From: Klebsormidium nitens
Lineage: Eukaryota > Streptophyta > Klebsormidiophyceae > Klebsormidiales > Klebsormidiaceae
DNA length: 64,000 nucleotides
Reading direction: 5' to 3'
NCBI GenBank assembly: GCA_000708835.1
Contig: DF237052.1
Location: forward strand, 62,001 to 126,000
How positions within the stretch are numbered: position 1 is the first letter of the stretch; every line of letters begins with the position of its first letter. Position numbers and translations under genes: made by a program. The notes under the pieces are model-generated. The model had not been told where the DNA came from. It did not search any database and was given only the letters and a program-made list of their open reading frames with translations. This document shows positions 27,898 to 40,149 of this stretch, piece by piece.

Positions 27898-30800
27898 ATG
27901 GCAGGCTCAGTGGCTGTCTGTCCTGGAACAAGTCACTTTGCTGGGTTAGCTGGACTTAACCAACATACTTCTCCACAGCCAAGCAGTTCGGGTCGGTGTC
28001 GCGCCCCAACACTTCCTGCCCTGTCACGGTCAGCGTTTCTGGGTTACTTCTCAGGTCATGAGCGGAACGTGCACAAGACTATTGATTCCAGGAGGCGAAA
28101 AGTGAGGGCGGTTGCGTCCCCTCCCCGTCTGCGGCCTCTTTCGACGCCAAACAATGAAACTGACAAAATTGCGGTTGAAAAACGATCGGGCCTCCTTTCG
28201 GAAACCCCTGTCGTTTCGTTGAACGGGCGGGCGATCATTAGCAGGGGGAAAGAGAAAAATGAGCGGATGGTCCCGATTGAGGTGGCTCTGTCACGGGTTA
28301 GAAACGGGGGCACGCCACAACAAAAGATGAAAGACACTTGGGAGGCGCCTTCTGTGGAGTTACGGAGGGGCGATCCAAGCACGTCTTCAAACGGTGCCGC
28401 AGTCCCAGCTATTTCAGACCGAGCGCTTACGCAAGCATCAGCAGAAACCTCGCTGACTTCAGCGGAAGCGCCGTCCGCAAACCGGAGTCGCAAGGGCGTG
28501 GAGTTGAAGAGGGGCACAGTGGTTCTGCGGAAAGGACCCCTAAAGAGTCCCGCAGACAGCCTGGGAGTCAGCCCCGAGAACGGAAGCTCTAACGGTGCCT
28601 ATAAGACGCAGACGGCGTATGGGTCCAGTTATCAGAATGGGGCGGCCCGGAAAAACGACCTGGCGATGAGAATAGGCACCAGTGCTGCTGCGAACGGGCT
28701 GGTGGGGCAGGCAGCGGGGGCGTTAACACTACCCAGCCAGGCGCAGTCTGGGATCGTTCCTCCTAGTGGGATGAGGGCGGCAGCAGTGTATGGATTGAGA
28801 GAGGAGGAAGTGAAAATTCTGCCCTCGGACGAGGACTTCAGATGGAGCAAGGAAGGGTGAGCTGTTCTGCAAGGTTTCTACTTTAGGATTTGTGATGATT
28901 GGTTTGGAATTTTACCGTTGAGTAAGGTGTGGGCCTTCGGAAGAGCCAGACTTGGCTGGGAAAGTGCAGATTAGAGCGCAGGCGACATTTTACTTGGCTC
29001 TCGCTTTTTCATACTTCAAACCATCGAAGTGAAGAAGTTTGCTAGCTTCTTCCTATCTGTTCTCCTGGTCCATTGTGTTTCTCTTTATGATTGACCTTTC
29101 ACTTCTTTTCCTCATATTTCTGCCTGATGTACAGTGTAGAAACCGTCTCCACAGCAGGCTTCTATTTGAAGAAGCACGCTGCGACTTTCTTCACTCATAG
29201 TTCATCTGTGCGCGTGCTTCTCTAAATCGCCAATCTTTGAGTCATCTTTTTACCGTTTGCCCCCATCCTCTTTAACAGCTGATCGCCTCAAGAGAAGCAC
29301 ATACTGGAACCCTGTTGAGACCATGTTCTAAGTTGAATTAGAGGAGATTGGTTTGTTCTTAAGTGCAACTCACTCCTCGTGACGGCGCACCAAAACGTGC
29401 CAAAAAAGCCCGCCCAAAGAAGCTGCCCTCTGTTCGAACTCCCCACTCTCTCAGCAACAGCAAGCCGGTTGTCTTGATGTACTCAGAAAGGGAATAAAGG
29501 TCTCACGGCGGCTGAATTCGTTGCGCTGCACCGATACCTTTTCTAAGTCGACCAGCCTAATTGTTGGCAAAACGGAACCTTTTGATGCACTGAAAATTCA
29601 GATGTTTCTTAAGGAGTCTTACGCTTCCAATTCCAAAACTAGAAACCGAGAGAGTTGGTTGTTTCTTGGTAAAAGTCGTTGCGGAAGGACAACCAAACAT
29701 TATTCGGAGCGGGAGGAGTTTGCGAGTGCCTTCAGGTCATGTAAAAGGACAAGCTTCGTTTTCATTTGTTTCTGCAAATGCGGGTTGCGTGAAACGAGCA
29801 GTCTTGACCCAGTGTGTTTACGCCGCTTTCAGGTATTCCAAGACGAGGAGAACCGTCGACGTGTGGTCTTTCGTGCTGTTGTTGCGGTCGCGGCTCTACC
29901 TGATTGACCAAAAGTGGAGCTATGTCGGTGGCTTTAACGAAGAGAAGAAGGTGGGTCGATTGCTCTGTGCAGAAGAGCCGGTTATATGCAAAGGAAAAAG
30001 CCAACCTTGCCGGTTTTCGCATACGAAGAAAGCCGACTTGCAGCCTGGGGCCTCTGCTTTTGCCCTTATAAGTGGACGTTCCATCACGCCCTTGTTTGCT
30101 GCCCGTTTTAAACTTAACGAGAATCCTGTGGTCCTCAGAGCAGAGGGGAAAGGGATGCTGATGTGTCTCTCCAGTCTTTTCTCCTGTTCTGCATCAGCTT
30201 CAGCCAGTTCTATCGGTGCGAAAAGCTTTCAAAGGACGAGCTACTTGGCTCTTCCCCAAGCTACTTCAGATTCTTAACGCACTCTGAAGCTCCTACACGT
30301 GCGCAAGCTGGCGGCGTGGGTGCTCGAGAGCATTCTTCAGTTGGATCCAGCGTTCATTTAGACCGGGCTTTTTTATTTTCGTGAGCCGAACTTAAGTAAC
30401 TCAGCTTCAAACACGAAAGTGAGGTACTCTCAGATTTTTCACCCGCTCTCAATCTCCTACAGAAAGCGCGCACGCGTAAGCTGGCGGCGTGGGTGCGTGA
30501 GAGCATTTTGCAGTTGGGCCCGACGTTCATCAAGGTCGGGCAGCTCTTCTCCACGCGCTCGGACCTGTTCCCACTCGAGTTCGTCGAGGAGCTCTCCAAG
30601 CTGCAGGTGAGCCGGTGTGAAGACGCTTTTTTTGCTACTAGATTGGTGGCGACTTTGGGCAACGCTCATTTGTTGCAACTTGAGAGTAATAATCGTTTCT
30701 CGGTCATCTAAATTTGGACGATCTTATTTTCGTGAGGTCCAGAAAACTCTTCCAGACTCCTGACTCCTGTATGTTGCTTCTTCGGGAGTTTTGCATCTTC

Positions 30801-33800
30801 AAGTCATCCCTCCGCTCTTGAGATTTCGAGGTAACGGTCCTTTGAATTGCTTCCCGTCCAGTCCAAAGTAACCGTTCCCGTTTTGGGCATCACAAGTCCG
30901 GGCTATTTACACTCTGGCGCAACTCTTTCCGGTGGAAATCCGCACTAATCTGCACCGGACTGACCTTGGGTACGTCGAATCGTTCCGGCAGGACCGTGTG
31001 CCGGCCTTCTCAGCGGACAAGGCGCGCGCGCTCATCGAGAAGGAACTGGGCGCCCCGGTGGACGAGCTGTTCGCCCGGTTCGAGGACCGCCCCCTTGCCG
31101 CAGCGAGTCTTGGCCAGGTGGGTGGATCAATCCCGTGCTATTCGGCGGACACCATATCTGTTTTCTCCTTCGTACCCTGTTGCTGAATCGACTGTTCCTA
31201 GTTGGTGTGTAAATTGAAAGGCCTTTCAAGTCGTACACTTGGACGGATCTTCCAGATATCAGAACAAGGAAGAGGTAAGCTTTGCTTCGAGGATCCGGAA
31301 AGGAGAGTCCCGGATGCCCGCCAACCCCCGGGTCTCCCGAACATAGATTTTACGGGCCAGTGCCAAATAGCAGAAACATACTCAGTCTTTCAGACCAGGC
31401 GCGCCTCAATTCTAGGTTTAGTGATGTCAAAGATCGTGGATGGCGGATTTCTGCGGGCAATCCAATCTCTTCTAATCCCGCAGTATTCCTGAAATCACGC
31501 CAAAGTGGCATCCTTTCAAGTAAACGACAGATGGCAACTTTTGCCGCAGGCCCATCGTGCATGGCTTCCGAGCGGCGAGGAAGTTGTGGTCAAGATTCAA
31601 CGGCCAGGATTACAGGAGCTCTTCGACATCGCCATCGTAGTCTTCCAAACTGTGAATATTCAACGCCTGTGATTTTGAAAAGCCAAAGGTTTAAAAGTCG
31701 TGGTCACGAACCAGCGGTCGGGATTGAAGGAGCTCTTCCAGACTTAACCGGTTTCCCGAAAACCTCAAACCCCAAAAATCCGAAAGTTTAAAACAGCTAA
31801 CTACGTACAACTGGGATTGCGCAGGTGCACCGCGCGTGGTTACCGACCGGCGAGGAAGTCGTGGTCAAGATCCAACGGCCAGGATTGAAGGAGCTGTTCG
31901 ACATCGACCTGGAGAACCTCAAGAAGATTGCGGACACGTTCCAGGGCAATGATGACGTCGGCGGGCCGAGCCGCGATTGGCTCGGCATTTATGACGAGTG
32001 CGCGACGATCCTGTATCAGGAAATCGACTACATCAACGAGGGGCGGAATGCGGACCGGTTCAGGAGAGACTTCCGGACGTACGGATGGGTCCAGGTGCCG
32101 AAAGTGTACTGGGGCTACGCGTCCAAGAAAGTGCTGACGTTGGAGTACTTGCCAGGTACAAGATGTTATGGCTTTTCAGCTGTTTGGGTGGTTCGTATTC
32201 AAGAGCGGGCTTGCTTTCGAGCTTCTTGATCTTGGGTTGCAATCGTACGTGCAAAGAAGTTAACTTGCCAGTTTTCTAAATTCCAACTTCAGATTCGAAG
32301 ATGGGGGTTTTGGACAGGGCAAATAGGTTGGTATTGGGAGGTGGGGTTTGGAGCATTTCTTTCCGAGGGCTTGTTTACGCGATCAGAGATTGTTTGCTAG
32401 CTGGCACATCTATTAGTCGGCTGGAAGTTTCGAAGCTTTCTCTACCTGGGTTTGAAGCTTCTCTTTCTGCTTTTTGTATCTGAAAGGCGGGCTTGAAATT
32501 GCAGCGGCCTCCAAGAATTATCGCTTACCCGGTCTGACTCCGCTATTTAAAAAGGAGTCTGATGAACGAAACCTCTTTCTCGCAGGGTTAAAGATCAGCG
32601 ACGTCGCGGCTCTGGACGCAGGCGGTTATGACCGCCCGCTTCTGGCCCGCCGGTCAATTGAGTCGTACCTTATACAGGTTAGTCAACCCATCCATTTTTC
32701 TTGCTTCCAAATCAGTTATTCGCACTGTGCTTCAATGAAAGTTGCCTCGTATCTTTTCGCGGGGAACACTGCTCACGTGAAATGGCGTGTGCATGTACGT
32801 CGACGAAGTACAAACTCGTAATCCTGTGCTGATAGGGCTTGAAGGGGGCGCGGTCGATTCCGTCAATACAGTATCAGCATTGTGCCTTTCGCCACAACTG
32901 TAAGCACGCGGCGGGTAAAAAAGCGACTGCAAGATTGTTACACCTGCTTATGGGACGCCCGTTTTTGAGGTTATTTGTCCGCTCTGGCCAGATTCTAAGG
33001 ACGGGCTTCTTCCATGCGGATCCGCACCCCGGCAATCTGGCCGTGGCTCGGGACCAGTCGCTGATCTTCTACGACTTTGGTGAGCAGCGCCGTACTTCCT
33101 CTTTCCGGAGTTGTTCTGCACCATTTTCGGATAATCTGCAGACAGGGCACGGTTTTTAAATTGTGTTTGAGAAGCCGCATCGCCCAAGCTCTATCAGAGA
33201 ATACGCAGAAGAGAATCAACTTCTGACTTCGCAGCACAACCTCAAATTAGGCGCACGGCGCACCTAGTTGCCTCCGTTATTGACATGACATGTTCCCGAA
33301 ACGGTAAGGCATTTGTATTCGTGATCCTATTGGTCGAAATCCTTACCGGGTTGACAGCGTTGACCGAGATCAAAATTTGAGCGACTAACCCCCCTATTGA
33401 CCCCAGCAAATTCCCTGCTTCAAAAACGAGAAATCCAAACCCTCCAGTGTCCACCAAACCCTTGCATCGCAAAAGCTTTAAGTCCGAGGGGAGGACATTC
33501 TAGTTTCCGCGAAAGCGTAGGGTGCAGCGACCTTTCTAAGTTTTTACCCACGACCCCCCGGCTGACGTTTGTCAACCCTGATACTCAACCAGCGATCACT
33601 TTGAAAGATCCTGGGCTGTTTGCTGAACGATTTGTAATTAACGCATCGGACCCACAGTGTTGTTCTCAGATGCTCTCTGGCTTCGACCTTGCTTGGGTCG
33701 GTCTTCTCGAAGGTCTGTCTTCTCGAAGGAAACACACCTGCGAACCTTGGTTACTTAGAACCTCAAGAACATTAAATTGATTTCTTTCGCAGGTATGATG

Positions 33801-36800
33801 GGCGAGATCGCAAAGGACACCAAGACCCGGCTGCTCGAGGTGTTTTACGCGGTGTACGAAAAGGACGCGCGCAAGGTCATGGCCGAGCTCGTCGGCCTCG
33901 GCGCGCTCGTGCCTACTGGCGACCAGACCGCGGTAAGTGCCGTCACAGTGACGTCAGCTTCTGTGTCATCTTTCTTACGGCTTCATTCAATGGGTTGAGG
34001 TCGTCCGCCTTGGCGCGCTCGTGTCCACCAGGGACCAGACCGCAGTGAGTGACGTCAAGGTGACGTCACTTTTTCTGGCATTTTCCTTGCGGCTTCCAAG
34101 CGCTAGGTGCTAGGTCGAGGAGGTTGGCCTCGGTGCGCTCGTCCCAAGCGGCGACCAGATCGCGGTGAGTGACGCCATCGCTGACGTTATCATCAGCTGT
34201 GTCAACGTTTTACGACCTTCAGACTGGGCCGAGTTGGTCGGGCTGGGCGCGCTCTTTGACCAGACCGCGATGAGTGACGCCGGTCATGACGTCAGTGTTT
34301 GTGTCGATATCAACGACCTCGGCTGAAATGACGGAGCTCGTGAGCTTCGGCCCACCAGCCGCCAGACCTCAGTGTGTGGCACAGGCACACGGCAGATTTA
34401 TCACGTTGCTCGATGTGCTTATGCCCGCTGGTGGCCAGACTTACGTGAAGTGACTTTTTATCTCGTCTGCGGGTGTGGTGAAGCATCTCAGTATTCTGGA
34501 GCAACCTTTGCTTCGCTGAAGGGGCCAGCTTGTCCGACCGAAGAGGAGTAGGGACAGCAGAAGCTCGGAAACGTTTCTTGGGTCGAGGACCTTGATACTG
34601 ACTAGTTCGCGAGTGCAATCCTCTTGCTAACGAAGCTTTCAACTCTTTGCAGGTACAGCGAAGCATCCAGTACTTGAACAACTGCCTTCCGAATTGTCAT
34701 AAGATCGACAAGGAGAGGATTGAAACCTATTCGACTTTCCGATGTGGGTTAAATCGATCACATTTTATCACTCGAAAAAGTCGCCCCCTCGATGCTGAGC
34801 CAATCTATTTCTTGTTTCCAGGTCCGCCGAAGCATCCAGTACTTCTTGAACAATCTGACCCCCGCCGAAGGTCAGAAGACCGACAAGGAGAGCATGCAGA
34901 AGGCGCAGGACAAGACGCTCGCCGCGATTGGCGAGGACCTCTTTGCGATCGCCGTCGATCAGCCCTTCCGTTTCCCCGCGACGTTCACGTTCGTGTTCCG
35001 CGCGTTCACGACTCTTGAAGGTACGTGTTGGATTTTCGTAGGTCTTGATCTCGTCAGACCGGGGGTGCGAGTGGGTTTGGGCAGGGGGTTTACTTGCGTT
35101 GCCGGTAATTAGCCTTTTGTTTCTTTCATGTTCGTGTTCTGCGCGTTCACGACTCTTGAAGGTACGTGTTAGATTTTTCGTAGGTCTTGAGCAGTCAGAC
35201 CGGGTTTGCTAGAGTGAGTTGCCTGGTTTTGGGCAGGGGGTTTACTTGCCGTTGCGGGCAATTAGCCCTTTGTTTCCTTCACCTTCGTGTTCCGCGCGTT
35301 CCTGACACTTGAATGACGTTTTTGGGTTCCCGGAGTTCTCGAGCTCGTGAGACCGGGTTTGCTAGAGTGGTTTGCCTGGGTCTGGGTCAGGGGGTCGGAG
35401 TGCCGTTGCCTTCAATCAGCCGTTCCGTTTCCACGTGAAAATCACGTTCATGCTTCGTGCGTCTTTGACACTTCGAAGTTTCGTTTGGGGAGGGTTCGGA
35501 CGGTCTCGAAGTCGTAAGATTGGATTTCGTAGACGGGTTCGCCTGGATCTGACGAGAGGGTTAAATCACCGTTGCCGGTTATCTCCCAGTCTATCAGACC
35601 TTCCCGGTTATGTTCCGCGCTTACAGTGCTTCCCAATTTGACAGCTTCCTATGTCTTCGGGGTTTTGAGGTTATAGAGTTTCAGAGGGTCTCTTGTATCT
35701 TGTTTTTGTGCAATCATCAATATTCCGTCAGGTGGTTTGTTGAACTTTCTTTCCAGACACGTTGCTGACGCCTTAGGAGTGTTTCTTGAGCCGAGTCTTG
35801 TGCATAAGCGGCCTCAAGCTCTGGCGCAAAGACGGGTTTCCTTCATCACGCTCCCTAAACTTGTATACACACCCGAATCAAACACTCCATCAGAGACAGA
35901 TTATGTCTCCCTGGTGTCAACTGCAGAACTTCATCCAGAAACAATCGCTATTATAAAGCCTCTTGAAGGAAGCAACCGAGGCGTAGTTTGCCCTGTCTTT
36001 CAGGAACCGTTCAGTTGCTCGATTTTGACGTCAATGTGACTTCTGACTATGGTTAGCTGGCTCGGTCTTACGACTGGGGTTTGCTCCTTTGAGACCGCCG
36101 CGATCGATCCTTGAAAGAGCGTGTTCTTTGACCAGGTATCGGGAAGATCCTCGACCCGGATTTCTCCTTCATCACCGTCGCAACTCCGTACGCTGAGGAA
36201 CTGCTCGAGGTGCGGAACCGGCGGTCACAGCGCGAGTTTATCGTAACCACGCTAACCAAGCAGGCCGAAGAGGTGAGGGTTTTGTGCAACCGGGTTTTTA
36301 ACCCATTTCAGAGTCTATTTACCTACGTACTGTCCGGAGTTTTGCGACCGTGCTGATTATGCGGCTGGTTATTGGTGACTTCAAGATGGAGCCAATTTTC
36401 GTAGCAAGAGTGCAACTTCGCTGAGATAATGAAGCAAGCCGGAGAAGGGGCAGTCTTAGCAGTAGACGTGGAGAAAAACTTGACACTCGACAATCCTTGA
36501 ACGAATGGCACGCCTGATCTGTAGTCAAACCAAGGTATGGCGACGACTGGAATGTGGAGCTCATTTGCAGGTTCGAGACTCACGTGGATCGAAATGTGCA
36601 TACTTCGTACCAATTTGTTTCGAGAAAACGTGCACACGTGCCCACGTGGATTACAAGATGAGATGCTGAAGACCTGCCCGATTCTCAGTCGGGGCGAAAG
36701 CTGAGCTACGTTGCTTTTCGTCCTATGCAGGCCAGAGACGCTGCTCTCAACATGCCTGCGAGGATCCAACGGATTGACGACATCCTGACGTCACTCGAGG

Positions 36801-37051
36801 CCGGCGACTTCAAACTCCGCGTGCGTGTCCTAGAAGCTGAGCGCGCGGCACGACGGAGTGGTATCCTCCAATTAGCGACTATGAACACGGTTGCCGCGGT
36901 TGGGTTGCTGAACATCGGAGTGACCCTGGCGACAAACGGAGCGACTACGCCCGCGAATGCGGCGTTCGTTTTGGGGAGTGCGTTTAGCGCGTACGTTGTA
37001 TGGCAAATGAGGAGGGTCAAGATTCTTGACAAGTTTGAGAAGAAGTTGTAG
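27898..37051 (+). CDS. ABC1K3: ABC1K3-like atypical kinase, plastid (eleven exons)
   Basis: Atypical kinase of the ABC1/UbiB family, closest by recall to plant ABC1K3 (RDE1), a plastoglobule protein of prenylquinone metabolism. Exons are 27898-28856, 29833-29950, 30463-30606, 30992-31117, 31825-32155, 32586-32677, 32992-33079, 33793-33932, 34822-35020, 36136-36272 and 36731-37051. All have GT-AG borders and matching phase, giving 884 residues. Key motifs are present: KVGQ at 383-386, the alanine-rich loop AAASLGQ at 443-449, the nucleotide-binding Lys464 in [16 protein letters not shown] from 515, HADPHPGN at 598-605 and DFG at 618-620. The C-terminal exon has two hydrophobic stretches. All these residues are standard for the family, so activity is expected. 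Exon 1 encodes about 310 Ser/Arg-rich, low-complexity residues ahead of [20 protein letters not shown]. Its start looks like a transit peptide, and it makes the protein longer than the roughly 710-residue Arabidopsis form. Several introns contain tandem copies of exon edges (listed separately). Confidence 0.92.
30291..30370 (+). repeat. Decayed upstream copy of ABC1K3 exon 3 acceptor side
   Basis: About 173 bases upstream of exon 3, intron 2 holds a copy of its first 60 or so bases. The copy reads [14 protein letters not shown] against the true [14 protein letters not shown], then meets a stop codon at 30358. The copied acceptor has decayed (TACAC in place of TACAG). Weaker similarity extends into the preceding intron sequence, showing that the duplicated unit included intron. 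Confidence 0.85.
31550..31740 (+). repeat. Upstream copies of ABC1K3 exon 5 acceptor side
   Basis: A copy of the first 80 or so bases of exon 5 begins at 31550 after a good acceptor (GCCGCAG), 275 bases upstream of the true exon start. It reads [17 protein letters not shown] and continues to PGLQELFDI, almost the true protein, and most base differences fall at third codon positions. A shorter second copy (GGGATTGAAGGAGCTCTTC) lies at about 31713-31738. After 31640 the first copy loses similarity and soon reaches a stop, and no matching donor is evident. Confidence 0.88.
33880..34440 (+). repeat. Tandem array of ABC1K3 exon 8 donor-side copies
   Basis: The last 50 or so bases of exon 8, its donor and the first 60 or so intron bases (starting around 33880) recur four more times downstream, at about 33999, 34112, 34222 and 34325. 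The units are roughly 100-120 bases. Each of the first three copies keeps a version of GACCAGACCGCGGTGAGTG, so donor-like words stand near 34044, 34164 and 34268. Similarity falls with distance, and the last copy is barely recognisable. The array fills much of intron 8. Confidence 0.9.
34653..34690 (+). repeat. Upstream copy of ABC1K3 exon 9 acceptor side
   Basis: After an acceptor TTTGCAG at 34646-34652 the sequence GTACAGCGAAGCATCCAGTA copies the first bases of exon 9, 169 bases ahead of the true exon start at 34822. It diverges after about 38 bases. Intron 8 therefore carries donor-side copies at its left and an acceptor-side copy at its right. Confidence 0.85.
34975..35625 (+). repeat. 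Tandem array of ABC1K3 exon 9 donor-side copies
   Basis: The end of exon 9, its donor and about 100 intron bases form a unit of roughly 145 bases. It recurs at about 35126, 35276 and 35415, and faintly near 35590. The first copy still reads GTGTTCTGCGCGTTCACG and CTCTTGAAGGTACGTG, the second has lost the donor, and the third is heavily changed. Intron phrases such as GACCGGGTTTGCTAGAGT recur in step. The gradient suggests that the exon-proximal copies are youngest. Confidence 0.88.
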
Positions 37052-40000
37052 CGTTGTTTGGAGCAAAATCTTGGATGGCGCACGCTTTACCAGCAACGGA
37101 TTCGATTCATTCTTTGTACATGCATAAATTTGACAACATTATATACGTGCACAAGCTTCTGAAGTATCCGCGCGGCACAGACGATTGTTTTACATCGAAT
37201 GTATATTGCGTCACTTGCTAGTGCCACAGTTGTGCAAACCCGAAAAATGGCGTACGTCAAGTGCAATGGCGAAGGGTAAATTAACGGCCGCCCTGGTGCA
37301 CGAGAATGTGAGCCTGACTGTATAGTGTTGGAATCTCTGCCAGTGCCATGCGCGATCGGAAGTGATAAAGATTGTAATGTGTATGTACAATCATCATCTT
37401 AATCTGAAGCATGCGTGTTGTTTGGTCGACCCGAGCAAGTACCGACCATGTGACGGTCACTCTTGTGCACTAACCCTGCGAGATCCGTTGCTGCTACTTG
37501 AATATGTTACTAACCATGCATGACCGATCGGGTACGTGCCGCGAGTCCTATTTCAATAGTGTGCATGCTTAAATTAGGATCCGGCCGATATCGCGCGCGG
37601 GCCGCCGCGGGTAATTTAAGGACTTGAAGTGCCTGAAGGACACATAAAGGCCATGATTAATTGTTGTCCAAGGAACGGTTACTAGCTAGCACGATGATAG
37701 TGCAAGTGCAAGCATCTTTCATGAATTTCGATATTGTGATCGCTCTTGTCCTACATGCCATTGCTCGATTGCTAACTCAGAGCATTCACTGCCAACTTAG
37801 GTATTCTGCTTCGGTGCCATGAGCTAAATCTTGCGACCCTCAGATCTCCCCCAGATCTCCTCCTGTAGGGTCAGATCGATCACCATATCCTGATCGGATG
37901 CATGTTTTGATGCACGCATTGAACTTCGCTAGATAGACAGAATGCGAGCCAAAATTAAATCCATATGCACATGAATGAGACTCGAGGTTTCGCCGACGCG
38001 ATTCAAGTTGCTAGCTCGGGATAGGAACCTAGCAACTCTCAGGTACCTTTCAGATCTACGTGACTGGCGAAGTCTATTCACGCAGGCGCACTACGTTATA
38101 AACGGCATTCTGTGGTTTGAACGTGGCAACGTGGCCGCAATTTGTGCGCGAGAAGGAGGGTTGCAAGCGGTCACACATCATATTCTGACATTCGAGTTTA
38201 CAGATCTGGTCGCGCCCAGTCAACGAAATCAAGCTCCGTACAAATATTAATGGATTTGCAAACCTTTGCGTCTGGTTTCGGAACGAGATTACCTGGTATG
38301 GTGCCCAGCTTAGGTGCCCCGGGGCTAGATCGAGCGGGGTCTTTCACGGACTGCTGTATTGTCCCGGGACGACTTCGTCAAACCCACTTGCGGCGGGAGC
38401 AGAGGTTAGCGAAAATGTTCATACGAGTTTTAACATGATTCTCAGAGTACCTGCACTGAGCATACCGGTACGGTCTTCAGTTCCCGACCGGCAACAATGA
38501 GCAGCGCGTCTTCGAGCCGCCGCATATGACGCGCGATATAACGGGAAGGCGTATGGGGCTGAAGGCGGTTCAGACCGCACCCCAGGCCTTGTTAAACCAT
38601 GGACTGCTTATGGGGTACCTTGGTCGCCGCGTTGCAGGCCGTATTACCTACATTAATTCTTCGTGACCTCAAAGGCTTGACCATGGATTGACGAATCTGA
38701 CCATCTGCCTTCTGGCTGACGGCACATGGCGACGTTGAAGCCTGCTATGACGTACCGACGGTTCATAAGTTGGAGCGCCATTTTGCCGCCCGATCCCCAG
38801 ATCCGCTCCGCCTGTTCAGCTTCTACCATAATGGCTCATCTTTTTTAAACCTCCCACACTGTCCCGACCGGTAGCTAAGAGGTACGGATGCTAGCTTACG
38901 TACGGCTGGGGTGTCTCCATGAGTAACTCGTATAAGAGCAGCAGCGCCGAAACGGTCATCCGGCGGCGAAGACGGGGCGAAAAACCGAGTCCGACTCCCG
39001 GGGCGGATTTCAATACCCCGTGCGGAATGCCCCGTGCGTTGTGCTACTAATTGGCTCCCAGTGCGACAAGGCCGGAAGCTACCGGTGTAGACTGTCAACA
39101 AGCCCCGGTGCCATTGTCGCCATAGAAGCAACCACCGTCGAAAGATCGAACTTGGTAACAGGTATGTTCCGTACGTCCAATTTTTGCCACCGTTTTGGTG
39201 TACCTTTTCTGTACGTACACCACTCAGCCAATCACAGTCTGGTGGGCCAGTAAAAGCACACTGCAGTGCAGTGAGCCTCATACCACTGGTGACTGCGCAT
39301 TCTGTGCATACATTTTGCCATCATAGTGGTGCGCTCAGCCTCTGATTAGCCCCTTGTTCAACTGACGTCGTCGTCCTTCTCCATCACTAACTCCTCAATG
39401 CAAACCGTACGGGGTTCAGATAAATTGGAAACAAAACCATACGAGTACCAGGGTCGATTATAACCTTATTCCCGGAATTGAAAGTCGATCGTGAGCGTCA
39501 ATCTCACATTCTGACGGAGAGATGTTCTGGGCAACGCTTCAAACCGAATCTGTATCGTCCATTTTTTGACCAAAATTAAAGGTTTTGTTCGTATTTTCTG
39601 GGCCGGTCAGCTGTACGTTATTAACGTTAGACCGTCTCCTAACTTTTCGGCGACCTAACCAACTTCACGGTTAGGATTGAACGTGGCACTTTTCGTGCAC
39701 CGGGCACTCGTCAGTGCAGCGCCCGAATTTGGCAAGCCTGAATTACTGAGTCGGGGCCACTTGCATTCGCAAGTTCCAACTCGCAACGCCGCCATGGCAA
39801 CACAGTTTGACTACCTAACTAGTGCAACTGTCAGTGCAACTTCCGAAGCGCCTTCATCGTGCTCATCTCTGAATCATTCACTAGGTCGAGAGCGGGTGAA
39901 TGTTCAGCTTGTGCACGTCATGAAGTCCTCGGCCAACTGTCAACTGAGAACAGGATCTGTTTTGGTAGATCCTATGATCCGGCATTGCAGAGTTTCGAGC

Positions 40001-40140
40001 ATTTCGAGACCGTCTCTACCACGACGTGTTTGTTGTCAGTCATGTGCAACTCTCTCGTCTCAGGTTTTCCAAGTCACGTAGCCATAATGGACTCTACAGT
40101 GAGCTGCCGCAGAGACTTGGCCGAAAGGGCACCTTGCCGG
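37052..40140. other. 3' flank of ABC1K3-like gene; no supportable gene
   Basis: From 37.08 to about 38.0 kb the DNA is AT-richer and dense in self-complementary words (CATGCATG, GTACGTGC, GATATCGCGCGC, GCTAGC). From 38.0 to 40.1 kb it is mixed in composition, with open frames that match no family I know and lack consistent splice context. I see no gene, repeat array or RNA gene here. Confidence 0.55.
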
Positions 40141-40149
40141 GCTGGAAGA

